A stretch of DNA of 64,000 nt, taken from NCBI RefSeq assembly GCF_900091725.1, contig NZ_FMBW01000057.1, positions 62,001 through 126,000 of the forward strand. Reading direction: 5' to 3'. Position numbers and translations under genes: made by a program. The first letter of the stretch is position 1. The number at the start of each line of letters is the position of its first letter. The notes below the pieces were generated by a model. It saw only the letters and a program-made list of their open reading frames with translations, was not told the DNA's origin and ran no database searches. Positions 1 through 7,296 of the stretch are shown here, piece after piece. Source of the DNA: Streptomyces sp. DvalAA-43 (GTDB taxonomy: Bacteria > Actinomycetota > Actinomycetes > Streptomycetales > Streptomycetaceae).

Positions 1-188
1 GCCCTGAGGGGCGTGGAGATCATCCTTACTGCCGCAGCCTGGCACGCCAACCGAATCTTGGCAACCACCCGGACATTCCGCAGGTCATTTCATGTGTACG
101 CAGATGAGCACCCCGCCGGGTGACCCTTCGCCGTATTTCGAACACGGTCCGAACACAGCCCGCTTCGCACCCCCGGAAGAGACCCGGA

Positions 189-470
189 TCAGCGGATCGC
201 GAATCCCTCGTAACCACCGCGCGGGGTGTCCCATATCTCAGTGACTCCGTCGACACGGCCGGGTGTGTCGTCCGAGCGCAGCCAGTCCAGCAGACGGTGG
301 CAATCCTCACGCCGCCCCTCGGCCACGACCTGCACCCTGCCGTCGTCGAGATTGAGCGCGAAGCCGGTGAGACCGCCGATCTCCAGTGCGTTCGCCCTGG
401 TGAACCAGCGGAAGCCGACTTGCTGCACTCGGCCGCGTACCCAAGCGGTGAGCCGTACATCTTCGTTCAT
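189..470 (-). CDS. acyP: acylphosphatase
   Basis: This 93-residue protein has the usual length of small acylphosphatases, which hydrolyse acyl-phosphate (carboxyl-phosphate) bonds in the cytoplasm. The family signature is visible near the N-terminus: GRVQQVGFR with the phosphate-binding Arg at residue 21, and the catalytic Asn at residue 40 in ALNLDDGRV. The C-terminal half carries the expected RVDGVTEIW and FAIR strands. ATG is the start. In the related actinobacteria I know, acyP sits between mutM and smc; here a CAP protein and an HxlR regulator on the opposite strand separate it from mutM, and smc would be expected off the left edge (inference). The 188 bases left of it hold no recognisable gene. 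Confidence 0.93.
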   Translation of the reverse strand: MNEDVRLTAWVRGRVQQVGFRWFTRANALEIGGLTGFALNLDDGRVQVVAEGRREDCHRLLDWLRSDDTPGRVDGVTEIWDTPRGGYEGFAIR

Positions 471-615
471 GCCCGCACGCTAACCGGCCGATCGGCCTTG
501 GAGCACATCCGGCCGTGGGGCCATGGCGTACAGTCCCGACGCAATGGCCTCACTCCAACGGGTGAATCGTGTTGACGCCGGAACCGGCGTCCAGACCGTC
601 AGAAGGGCTCAGCAG

Positions 616-1527
616 ATGGGACGCCATCGACGCTCCGCCACCGTTCCGGCCGCTGAGGACCACGCGGCCGGGGACACGGACCTGAAGCACGGCGGGCACC
701 GCAGGAAGCGGTCCGGGGCACCGGTCCGTACGGGACTGGTCGGCGTCTCCGCGGCCCTTGCCGTGGGAGCCGTCGCGGTGGCCTCCGGCCTGGTGCCCGG
801 TGGCGACACCTTCACGGTCGGCGGGGGCGGCAGCGACCGGGTGCGTGCAGAGGGCACCCCGGATCTGCTGACCCAGGGCGGCTCCACCGCCCCGCCCGAC
901 CGTGGTACCGAGTCCGCCGGCCGCGGCACCGGACGCGCCGGAGGCCCGACTGCGGAATCCCCCTCCGGGTCCCCCGCGTCCGCCCGCTCCAAGGCGTCCC
1001 GGGACACCGGGCGGCCGAAACCGTCCCCGGCCGCGCCGTCGGACTCCGCCTCGGCCGGTACCGGGAAGAGCACCGCCCCCGCCGCCCGGAAGCCGTCGGC
1101 CGCACCGAAGACCTCCGCGCCCGCCACCCGCAGCGCCACGGCCCCGGCCGGCTCCTCCGTCCAGTCCGCCGTGCTCGCTCTGGTCAACCAGGAGCGCGCG
1201 AAGGCCGGCTGCACCCCCTTGACCGCCAGCCCCTCGCTCGCCTCGCTCGCCCAGGACTTCAGCGAGGACATGGCCGCGCGCGGCTTCTTCGACCACACCG
1301 ACCCCGACGGCCGGACGCCCTGGGACCGCGCCTCCAAGGCCGGCGTACAGGGCCTCGCCGCCGAGAACATAGCCCGCGGCCAGGCCACCGCACAGGCCGT
1401 GATGGACTCCTGGATGAACAGCGACGGCCACCGGGCGAACATCCTCAACTGCGACTACCGCACACTCGGCGTCGGTGTGCACTACGGCTCCGACGGCCCC
1501 TGGTGGACTCAGGACTTCGGCTTCTGA
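616..1527 (+). CDS. CAP/SCP-domain extracytoplasmic protein
   Basis: A 303-residue protein when started at the ATG at 616, which has AGAAGGG eight bases upstream; a longer in-frame opening from 523 lacks such a site. Residues about 35-60 form a single hydrophobic segment (GLVGVSAALAVGAVAVASG), followed by a long Ser/Pro/Thr/Ala-rich linker and a C-terminal CAP (SCP/PR1, CsgA-like) domain of about 115 residues. Conserved CAP residues are present: His in FFDHTDPDG, Glu in AENIA, and SDGHRANIL. The protein is therefore probably anchored in the membrane with its CAP domain outside, within the cell wall. The molecular function of bacterial CAP domains is mostly unknown. It is transcribed away from acyP and toward hxlR. 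Confidence 0.88.
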   Translation: MGRHRRSATVPAAEDHAAGDTDLKHGGHRRKRSGAPVRTGLVGVSAALAVGAVAVASGLVPGGDTFTVGGGGSDRVRAEGTPDLLTQGGSTAPPDRGTESAGRGTGRAGGPTAESPSGSPASARSKASRDTGRPKPSPAAPSDSASAGTGKSTAPAARKPSAAPKTSAPATRSATAPAGSSVQSAVLALVNQERAKAGCTPLTASPSLASLAQDFSEDMAARGFFDHTDPDGRTPWDRASKAGVQGLAAENIARGQATAQAVMDSWMNSDGHRANILNCDYRTLGVGVHYGSDGPWWTQDFGF

Positions 1528-1540
1528 CCCACACCCGGCC

Positions 1541-1582
1541 CAGCGCTCACCCACCGAAAGCGCACTCCGGCGGTGAGCGCTG
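1541..1582. terminator. inverted repeat between CAP gene and hxlR
   Basis: Arms CAGCGCTCACC (1541-1551) and GGTGAGCGCTG (1572-1582) are perfectly complementary over 11 bp with a 20-nt loop. It lies 14 bases after the CAP gene stop and 22 bases before the hxlR start, so it may be the CAP terminator or a regulatory site for hxlR. There is no T-tract. Confidence 0.5.
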
Positions 1583-1603
1583 TGCGGGCGTACGCTGCTC
1601 GGT

Positions 1604-1999
1604 ATGGACGAGAAGACCCGTCTGGACGCGCTCGCCTTCGATGTGTTCTCCAGACAGTGCCCCTCACGCGGCACGCTGGAGCATGTCACCGGGCGCTGGG
1701 GCAGCCTGACGCTGGGCGCACTGTACGAAGGCGGCTTCCGCTTCAACGAGTTGCGTCGCCGGGTCGACGGGGTGAGCGAGAAGATGCTCTCCCAGACGCT
1801 CCACGCCCTGGAGCGGGACGGCCTGGTCCACCGCGAGGCCCAGCCGACCAATCCGCCGCGCGTCGACTACGAGCTGACGCCCCTGGGCCGACAGGTCGCC
1901 GAACGACTGCTCGCGCTGATCCAGCTCGTCGAGGGCCGGATGCCCGAGGTGCTCCGGGCCCGCGAGCACTACGACGCGACGCATCCGACAGGCTCTTAG
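1604..1999 (+). CDS. HxlR-family winged-helix transcription regulator
   Basis: A 131-residue protein matching the HxlR family: a winged helix covering roughly residues 25-110 with the characteristic order TGRWGSLTLGALYEGGFRFNE, then LRRRVDGVSEKMLSQTLHALERDG, then VDYELTPLGR. Members are dimeric DNA-binding proteins, often sensing aldehydes, quinones or redox stress. It lacks the conserved early Cys seen in redox-sensing members at the usual position but has one Cys near residue 19. The start codon has no strong ribosome-binding site. Its TAG stop overlaps the TAA stop of convergent mutM (1996-1998). Its target genes cannot be told from the sequence; the adjacent CAP gene is one possibility. 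Confidence 0.87.
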   Translation: MDEKTRLDALAFDVFSRQCPSRGTLEHVTGRWGSLTLGALYEGGFRFNELRRRVDGVSEKMLSQTLHALERDGLVHREAQPTNPPRVDYELTPLGRQVAERLLALIQLVEGRMPEVLRAREHYDATHPTGS

Positions 2000-2865
2000 A
2001 GCGTCGCGCGCGGCGGCCGCTGGCAGCGTGGGCAGAAGTAGCTGGAGCGGTTCATCCAGGAGCGGCGGCGGATCGGCGTACCGCAGCGGTGGCAGGGCTC
2101 GTCCTCGCGTCCGTAGGCGTCGAGCGAGCGGTCGAAGTAGCCGGACTCGCCGTTCACATTGACGTAGAGGCTGTCGAAGCTGGTGCCGCCCTGGGCGAGC
2201 GCCGCGTTCATCACGTCGCGGACATGGCCGAGCAGTTCGGCCGACTTGGGGCGGGTGAGGGTCGCGGTCGGCCGGTCGTAGTGCAGTCTGCTGCGCCAGA
2301 GCGCCTCGTCCGCGTAGATGTTGCCGACACCGCTGATCAGCGACTGGTCGAGCAGGGCCCGCTTGACGGTAGTACGGCGCAGGCGCAGGGCGGTGTGGAA
2401 GGCGGCGTCGTCGAACGCCGGGTCCAGGGGGTCGCGGGCGATGTGCGCGATGATGTCGGGCAGCCCGTCCGTGCTGTCAGCGGCGCATTCGTGGAGAGAG
2501 AGCCCGCCGAAGGTCCGCTGGTCGACGAAGCGGAGTTCGGTGCCGAGGGCGTCGTCGAAGCGGATCCGGACGCGCAGATGTTTCTCGTCCGGTGCGTCCT
2601 CGGGCTGTACGAGCAGCTGGCCGCTCATGCCGAGGTGGCCGAGGAGCGAGGCGGCCGCGTCGTCCAGCGGCACCCAGAGGTACTTGCCGCGGCGCATCGC
2701 CGTCCCGAACCGGGCGCCGCCGAGCCGGGCCGCGAAGTCCGCGCCTCCGGCGAGATGGCGGCGGACCGCACGCGGGTGCAGCACCTCGACCTCGCCGACG
2801 GTGCGTCCGGCGACCCAGCGCTCCAGGCCACGCCGGACGACTTCGACCTCGGGCAGCTCGGGCAC
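1996..2865 (-). CDS. mutM: formamidopyrimidine-DNA glycosylase (Fpg/MutM)
   Basis: A 289-residue base-excision-repair glycosylase that removes 8-oxoguanine and formamidopyrimidines and then nicks the abasic site. The N-terminal catalytic Pro2 and Glu3 are in MPELPEVEVV; the conserved Lys of the beta-elimination site is in RGKYLWVPL; the H2TH region contains SGVGNIYADEALW; and the C-terminal zinc finger has two CxxC pairs (CHRCG and CPRCQ). Length fits the family. It lies downstream of rnc in the same direction with a 117-base gap that contains an inverted repeat, so it may be partly independent of the rpmF-rnc transcript. Its stop codon overlaps the stop of the convergent hxlR gene. Confidence 0.97.
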   Translation of the reverse strand: MPELPEVEVVRRGLERWVAGRTVGEVEVLHPRAVRRHLAGGADFAARLGGARFGTAMRRGKYLWVPLDDAAASLLGHLGMSGQLLVQPEDAPDEKHLRVRIRFDDALGTELRFVDQRTFGGLSLHECAADSTDGLPDIIAHIARDPLDPAFDDAAFHTALRLRRTTVKRALLDQSLISGVGNIYADEALWRSRLHYDRPTATLTRPKSAELLGHVRDVMNAALAQGGTSFDSLYVNVNGESGYFDRSLDAYGREDEPCHRCGTPIRRRSWMNRSSYFCPRCQRPPRATL

Positions 2866-2943
2866 GGTCTCGCTCCTGAAGTGATGACGTGACGAAGTGG
2901 TGACGTGGTGATCCGCCCGGGACCGTGCGGTTCCGGGCAGGAA

Positions 2944-2976
2944 GAACCCCCCGGCGCACAGGGCACCGAGGGGTTC
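2944..2976 (-). terminator. hairpin between rnc and mutM
   Basis: GAACCCC (2944-2950) pairs with GGGGTTC (2970-2976), extended inward by CGG/CCG with one bulge. It begins right after the rnc stop on the minus strand and could act as terminator or attenuator of the rpmF-rnc transcript. Confidence 0.45.
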
Positions 2977-2982
2977 CGGGGG

Positions 2983-3807
2983 TCAGGCCGGAGCGGCGTC
3001 CGTGGACGACGACGGACCGGCCGACGCGTCGGCGGCCCCTCCGTCGGCCGCGGCCTTCGCCGCGGCCGCCCGCTCCTCCGCGGCGGCGCTGATCTCGCGC
3101 CAGGCGGACTCCGCCGCCTGCTGCTCCGCTTCCTTCTTGCTACGACCGGTGCCGGTGCCGTACGAGACACCACCGACGCGAGCAGCAGCAGTAAAGGTCT
3201 TCTCGTGGTCCGGGCCGGTCTCCGTGACGAGGTACTCGGGGACTCCGAGGCTCTCGCCGGCGGTGAGCTCCTGGAGGCTGGTCTTCCAGTCCAGGCCGGC
3301 ACCGAGGTTCGAGGACCTGTCGATCAGCGGGTCGAAGAGCCGGTGGACCAGCTCCGAGGCCGCGCTGAGGCCCTGGTCGAGATAGACCGCGCCGATCACC
3401 GCTTCAAGGGTGTCGGCGAGGATGGACGCCTTGTCCCGGCCTCCCGTGCCCTCTTCACCACGGCCGAGCCGGATGAAGGAGCCGAGTTCGAGGCCGCGGC
3501 CCACTTCCGCCAGCGCACGAGAGTTGACCACCGCGGCCCGCAACTTGGCCAGCTGGCCTTCGGGCAGGTCGGGGTGGGTGCGGTACAGCGTGTCCGTGAC
3601 CACCAGGCCGAGCACCGAATCCCCGAGGAATTCGAGCCGCTCGTTGGTGGGCAGACCGCCGTTCTCGTATGCGTACGAACGGTGGGTCAGCGCACGCACC
3701 AGAAGGGCGGTCTCGAGTTGATACCCGAGCCGCCCTTCCAGAAGCGTGTGGGACGAGGCTGTGTTGACGTTGTCTGCCTTCTTCTTGGCGTGGGACAACT
3801 CAGACAT
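2983..3807 (-). CDS. rnc: ribonuclease III
   Basis: Double-strand-specific RNase III, about 274 residues from the ATG at 3807, which has AGAGG four bases upstream; a GTG four codons earlier (3819) is the alternative. The signature NERLEFLGDSVLGL lies near residue 55-70 with metal-binding Glu and Asp, a second acidic patch is seen in DTLEAVIGAVYLD, and a C-terminal dsRNA-binding domain starts at DWKTSLQELTA and ends at KKEAEQQAAESAW. A Ala/Asp-rich tail follows. It processes rRNA and, in Streptomyces, affects antibiotic production (RNase III/AbsB, known biology). It follows rpmF by 19 bases and is probably cotranscribed with DUF177 and rpmF. Confidence 0.96.
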   Translation of the reverse strand: MSELSHAKKKADNVNTASSHTLLEGRLGYQLETALLVRALTHRSYAYENGGLPTNERLEFLGDSVLGLVVTDTLYRTHPDLPEGQLAKLRAAVVNSRALAEVGRGLELGSFIRLGRGEEGTGGRDKASILADTLEAVIGAVYLDQGLSAASELVHRLFDPLIDRSSNLGAGLDWKTSLQELTAGESLGVPEYLVTETGPDHEKTFTAAARVGGVSYGTGTGRSKKEAEQQAAESAWREISAAAEERAAAAKAAADGGAADASAGPSSSTDAAPA

Positions 3808-3826
3808 CGGGCCTCTCACCAGCCGC

Positions 3827-4000
3827 TCAGACCTCGAGGACCTGGCGCTTGTTGTACGTGCCGCAGCTGGGGCACGCGATGTGCTGCAGCTTCGGCTCCT
3901 GGCAACGCTCGCACGAAACCAGGGTGGGGACCGCAGCCTTCCACTGCGACCGGCGGTGGCGCGTGTTGCTGCGCGACATCTTCCGCTTCGGAACAGCCAC
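3827..4000 (-). CDS. rpmF: 50S ribosomal protein L32
   Basis: A 57-residue L32. It begins with GTG at 4000 (MAVPKRKMSRSNTRHRRSQW), preceded by AGGAGAAG, which overlaps the end of the DUF177 gene. Four cysteines in two CxxC pairs (CERC at residues 30-33, CPSC at 43-46) make it the zinc-binding C+ form rather than the zinc-free paralogue that Streptomyces makes under zinc limitation. The order DUF177-rpmF-rnc is widely conserved and couples ribosome assembly with rRNA processing. The DUF177 stop codon lies 3 bases upstream, so translation is probably coupled. Confidence 0.97.
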   Translation of the reverse strand: MAVPKRKMSRSNTRHRRSQWKAAVPTLVSCERCQEPKLQHIACPSCGTYNKRQVLEV

Positions 4001-4002
4001 GG

Positions 4003-4677
4003 CTACTTCTCCTGCTTCTCGTCGACGCCCGCTTCGGCGCCGCCCATGTTGTCCTTCTCGCCGTCCTGAACGGTGTCGGCGAGTCCTTGCAATGCCGCCC
4101 AACGGATGTCGACGGCATCATGGTGGTGACCAGGATTCTCGTCCAGCCTGATTCCGCATTCGGAACACAGGCCGGCGCAGGACTCCCGGCACACCGGCTG
4201 CATCGGCAGTGCGAGCACCACCGCATCGCGCAGCACTGGTTCGAGGTCGAACAGGCCGTCCTCGATGAAGAGCCTGTCCTCGTCGTCCTCGGCGTCGTCG
4301 GCCGGTTCCGCCTTGGTGCTGCGGCCCCGGTCATCGGCGTCAGGGTACGAGAACATCTCCTGGAAGTCCGCCGCGACCTCAAGGCGCAGCGGCTCCAGAC
4401 ACCTTACGCACTCCCCCTCGGCCGACGCACGGGCGGTGCCTGTGACAAGCACCCCTTCCATGACCGATTCGAGGCGGAGGTCCAGCTCCACGGGTGCGCC
4501 TTCCGGCACACCGATGACCCCTTCGATGCCGAGGACCGACGGCGGACCGGGTGCGTCCACCGTGCGGGAGAGCCGCTGGAGGGCACCGGGACGCCGGCCC
4601 AGCTCGTGCGTATCGAACACGAGGGGGTTTCGGTGGTCGAGGTGGCCGTTCAGGGCTGTTCCTGCTTTCGCAATCAT
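4003..4677 (-). CDS. DUF177 (YceD-like) protein
   Basis: A YceD/DUF177-family protein encoded directly upstream of rpmF, as in most bacteria, where it is linked to 23S rRNA or large-subunit biogenesis. The core starts around LVFDTHELGRRPG and contains GTARASAEGECVRCLEPL, with CxxC pairs at ECVRC and later CRESCAGLCSECG that may bind a metal. The tail is acidic. The start is uncertain: ATG at 4677 gives 224 residues but has no good ribosome-binding site. A CTG about 8 codons later has AGGAA in front, and the conserved core would be kept. An even longer opening upstream is unlikely. It is probably cotranscribed with rpmF and rnc. Confidence 0.88.
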   Translation of the reverse strand: MIAKAGTALNGHLDHRNPLVFDTHELGRRPGALQRLSRTVDAPGPPSVLGIEGVIGVPEGAPVELDLRLESVMEGVLVTGTARASAEGECVRCLEPLRLEVAADFQEMFSYPDADDRGRSTKAEPADDAEDDEDRLFIEDGLFDLEPVLRDAVVLALPMQPVCRESCAGLCSECGIRLDENPGHHHDAVDIRWAALQGLADTVQDGEKDNMGGAEAGVDEKQEK

Positions 4678-4846
4678 GTGCAACGCACATCGTGGGGAGG
4701 GCCGACCGGATTCGGAGTCGAAGCGGGCAGCCGGGATCGCGGACATACGCGCGACCGAAGAGCCAGGATACTGGACGCGCCGCCCAGCTCCCAATCCGGG
4801 CGGTCGGGGCCGCCCGGGAGCGTGCTCCGGGCCCGCCCCTGCCCGG

Positions 4847-5938
4847 TCAGTGCTCCTGTTCGTACCGGCGGAGCTGGTCCAGGTCGATCATGCTGGTGTC
4901 GAACAGGCTGGTCTCGTCGAGGGCGCTCTCGCCCTGCTGCTGGAGCGCCTGCTGGGGCTGCACGGGCTGCTGCTGCCAGCCGTCGTACCCCTGGACCGGC
5001 ACCTGGGCCTGTCCCTGGCCCTGGTCGTAGCCCTGCTGCTGATAGGCCGCGGCGTACGGGTCCGGCTGCTGCTGGTACCCGTACATGTTCTGCATGTCCT
5101 GCTGCGGCTGGTCCTGGTACGCGTAGGTCTCCGCGTAGCCGGGCTGCGGCTGGGCGGGGAACTGCGGCTGGGCCTGCTGGTGCACCGGCTGCGGCTCGGG
5201 GGTGGCGATCTCGGCGAGGCCGGCCCAGTGGTCCTCGTCGCTCATGTGCGCCTGGTTGCCCGCCGCGTCCTGGGCGGCCACGTGCGCGCCGAGCTCATCG
5301 GTGGCGACCCGGCCGTGCAGCTTCTGCCGGCCTCGGCCGACCGCCTCCAGGGTCTTGGCGAGCACGGCCTCGAAGGCGCCCAGCTTGGTGTCGACGTACT
5401 CGTCCGCCCGGCGCTGGAGCGTGGCCGGGTCGGTGCTGCGCTCGGGGGCCTCGGCGAAGTCCGGGTCCTCGTAGCCCTGCGCGTCGAAGGCCTGGCCGCG
5501 GCCGAGGAGCTTCTCGCGGCCGCGGTCGACGGAGCCGATGGTCTTGGTGAGGACGACCTCGAAGTTGGCGAGCTTGCTGTCGACGTACTCGTCGGCCTCG
5601 GCGCGGACCTCGGCGGCCTCCCGGCGGGCCTCCTCCAGGATGCGGTCGGCCTCGCCGCGGGACTGCCGGGCGACCTCGGTGTCGGAGATCAGCGAGGTGC
5701 GTTCGGCGCGGGCGGCCCCGATGATCCGCTCGGCCTCCTGGCGGGCCTGCTCGGTCAGCTGCTCGTGGCCGCCGATGAGCTCCTGCGCGTGGGCGAGCGA
5801 GCCGGGCAGGGCCTCGCGCACCTCTTCCAGCATCGCGAGCAGTTCGGCGCGGTTGACCACGCACGAAGCCGACATGGGCATCGACCGGGCGTTCCCGACC
5901 GTTTCGACGATCTCGTCCAGCTTCTTCTGCACGTCCAC
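4847..5938 (-). CDS. DivIVA-like coiled-coil protein
   Basis: A 363-residue protein. It begins MDVQKKLDEIVETVGNARSM, followed by a long heptad-rich, Ala/Glu/Arg-rich coiled coil over residues about 30-220. The last 110 residues are low complexity, rich in Gln, Tyr and Pro (YGYQQQPDPYAAAYQQQGY type). This is the conserved actinobacterial cell-division-initiation/DivIVA-like protein found between coaD and the DUF177-rpmF-rnc genes; direct function is not established. Two segments (about 110-145 and 165-205) repeat the pattern EYVDSKL-F-VL-KT-(S/A)V-RGR-KL, evidence of an internal duplication. It follows coaD in the same direction with a 98-base gap. Confidence 0.82.
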   Translation of the reverse strand: MDVQKKLDEIVETVGNARSMPMSASCVVNRAELLAMLEEVREALPGSLAHAQELIGGHEQLTEQARQEAERIIGAARAERTSLISDTEVARQSRGEADRILEEARREAAEVRAEADEYVDSKLANFEVVLTKTIGSVDRGREKLLGRGQAFDAQGYEDPDFAEAPERSTDPATLQRRADEYVDTKLGAFEAVLAKTLEAVGRGRQKLHGRVATDELGAHVAAQDAAGNQAHMSDEDHWAGLAEIATPEPQPVHQQAQPQFPAQPQPGYAETYAYQDQPQQDMQNMYGYQQQPDPYAAAYQQQGYDQGQGQAQVPVQGYDGWQQQPVQPQQALQQQGESALDETSLFDTSMIDLDQLRRYEQEH

Positions 5939-6036
5939 CGTGTGCTCGCCACTCTCTACAGCCGATTGGAGACGGACGGGACGACTGTAAGGCCAGTCGG
6001 CGCCCGTCCGACACCTGGTGACGGACCGTCAGCGCT

Positions 6037-6546
6037 TCAGTCGCGGGCGAGACGCTCGGTGAGGGCCTGCTGGACCAGCGGGGGGAGCAGGTGGGACACG
6101 TCGCCGCCCCAGGTGGCGACCTCCTTGACCAGCGAGGACGACAGGAAGCTGTAGGTGGGATTGGTCGGCACGAAGAGCGTCTCGACGCCGGAGAGGCCGT
6201 TGTTCATCTGGGCCATCTGGAGCTCGTAGTCGAAGTCGCTGACGGCCCGCAGGCCCTTCACGATCGCCGGGATGTCGCGCTCCTTGCAGAAGTCGACCAG
6301 GAGGCCGTGGAAGGACTCGACCTGGACGTTGCCGAAGTCCGCGGTGACCTGGCGGATCAGGTCGATCCGCTCGTCGACCGTGAAGAGGCCCTTCTTGGAC
6401 TGGTTGATCATCACCGCGACGTGTACGACGTCGTACAGCTTCGAGGCGCGGCCAATGATGTCGAGGTGTCCATTGGTGATGGGGTCGAAAGACCCCGGAC
6501 AGACGGCGCGGCGCAACTTGGTTCCCTCGCTCTCCGGTCCGGTCAT
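6037..6546 (-). CDS. coaD: phosphopantetheine adenylyltransferase
   Basis: PPAT, 169 residues, catalyses the penultimate step of coenzyme A synthesis (4'-phosphopantetheine plus ATP to dephospho-CoA). The nucleotidyltransferase signature PGSFDPITNGHLDII occupies residues 17-31, and the C-terminal FLSSSLVKEVATWGGDV corresponds to the family ISSSxVR motif. The ATG at 6546 overlaps the TGA of rsmD (ATGA), a classic coupled pair in Gram-positives, which fixes the start and rules out a 51-codon extension upstream. Confidence 0.97.
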   Translation of the reverse strand: MTGPESEGTKLRRAVCPGSFDPITNGHLDIIGRASKLYDVVHVAVMINQSKKGLFTVDERIDLIRQVTADFGNVQVESFHGLLVDFCKERDIPAIVKGLRAVSDFDYELQMAQMNNGLSGVETLFVPTNPTYSFLSSSLVKEVATWGGDVSHLLPPLVQQALTERLARD

Positions 6547-7127
6547 CGTGCGTCTTCGCACGTAGAGGCGGCGCGACCGTACCAAAGCGTTCCTTCGCCG
6601 TATCGGCGGGCCCGCAACGGTCGGAATCCCTCGGGCCAGCCGAATTCTCCGCCTCTGGTGCTGCGTTCCACGGTGACGAGAGCATCGTCCGTGAGCCACC
6701 CCTGGGCACGGAGTGTGAGCAGTGTCTCGCCAAGATCGTCGTCGGTGACGGCGTACGGCGGGTCCAGGAACACCACGTCGTACGGCTCCGCGGGCGCCGG
6801 TCCCGTAACGATCTGTTCGGCCCTGCCGGTGCGGACCTCGGCGCCGGGCAGACCGAGCGTGCGGACGTTGTCCCGGACGGTCCGCACGGCCTTGGGGTCG
6901 GCCTCGACGAGAAGGGCGTGCACCGCGCCCCGGGAGAGCGCCTCCAGGCCGACGGCCCCGGAACCCGCGTACAGATCGGCGATACGGATGCCCTCCAGGG
7001 TGCCGAGGAGGGCTTCCCAGGTGGAGAAGAGGCCCTCGCGCGCACGGTCGGAGGTGGGGCGGGTGCCGGTGCCGGGCGGAACGGCCAGGCGGCGTCCGCC
7101 GGCCGAGCCGGCGATCACGCGGGTCAT
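6543..7127 (-). CDS. rsmD: 16S rRNA (guanine(966)-N2)-methyltransferase RsmD
   Basis: A 194-residue class I SAM methyltransferase. It starts MTRVIAGSAGGRRLAVP, the typical RsmD N-terminus; the SAM-binding loop is IADLYAGSGAVGLEALSRGA and the catalytic motif is FLDPPYAV. RsmD methylates G966 of 16S rRNA during 30S assembly. The frame stays open further upstream, but that stretch is a shadow of recG and lacks family similarity. It ends inside the coaD start codon. recG lies 142 bases upstream in the same direction, so recG-rsmD-coaD may form one transcript. Confidence 0.95.
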   Translation of the reverse strand: MTRVIAGSAGGRRLAVPPGTGTRPTSDRAREGLFSTWEALLGTLEGIRIADLYAGSGAVGLEALSRGAVHALLVEADPKAVRTVRDNVRTLGLPGAEVRTGRAEQIVTGPAPAEPYDVVFLDPPYAVTDDDLGETLLTLRAQGWLTDDALVTVERSTRGGEFGWPEGFRPLRARRYGEGTLWYGRAASTCEDAR

Positions 7128-7242
7128 GGGTGTCTGGTCCTCGGTTCGTGGGCGGCCCGCGGGGTGCCGCGGCGCCGTGCCACCCACGATATGGCGTGGC
7201 GGCCGATCGGGCCCGCGCGCCCGGCGTCCCGCGGGCTCCTCC

Positions 7243-7296
7243 TCACCCCTTGTCGAGGCACTGCTCGCGTCACCCCTTGTCGAGGTACTGCTCACG
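7243..7296. repeat. 27-bp tandem duplication of the recG 3' end
   Basis: Two adjacent 27-bp copies (7243-7269 and 7270-7296) differ at two positions. The second copy, on the minus strand, encodes the last eight residues and stop of RecG (REQYLDKG-stop). The first copy is the same module placed after the stop, reading REQCLDKG-stop in the same frame. It therefore duplicates coding end plus stop codon without changing the protein. Confidence 0.9.

Noticed and set aside
1..188. Possible start of smc at the left edge
   Set aside because: No SMC N-terminal motif (GPNGSGKSN) is visible on either strand in these bases, so the gene, if present, lies outside the window.
2905..5550. Very long plus-strand open frame opposite rnc, rpmF, DUF177 and the DivIVA-like gene
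   Set aside because: The real genes on the minus strand have clear family motifs. The long frame is low-complexity Arg/Gly/Pro sequence, an effect of high GC at third positions.
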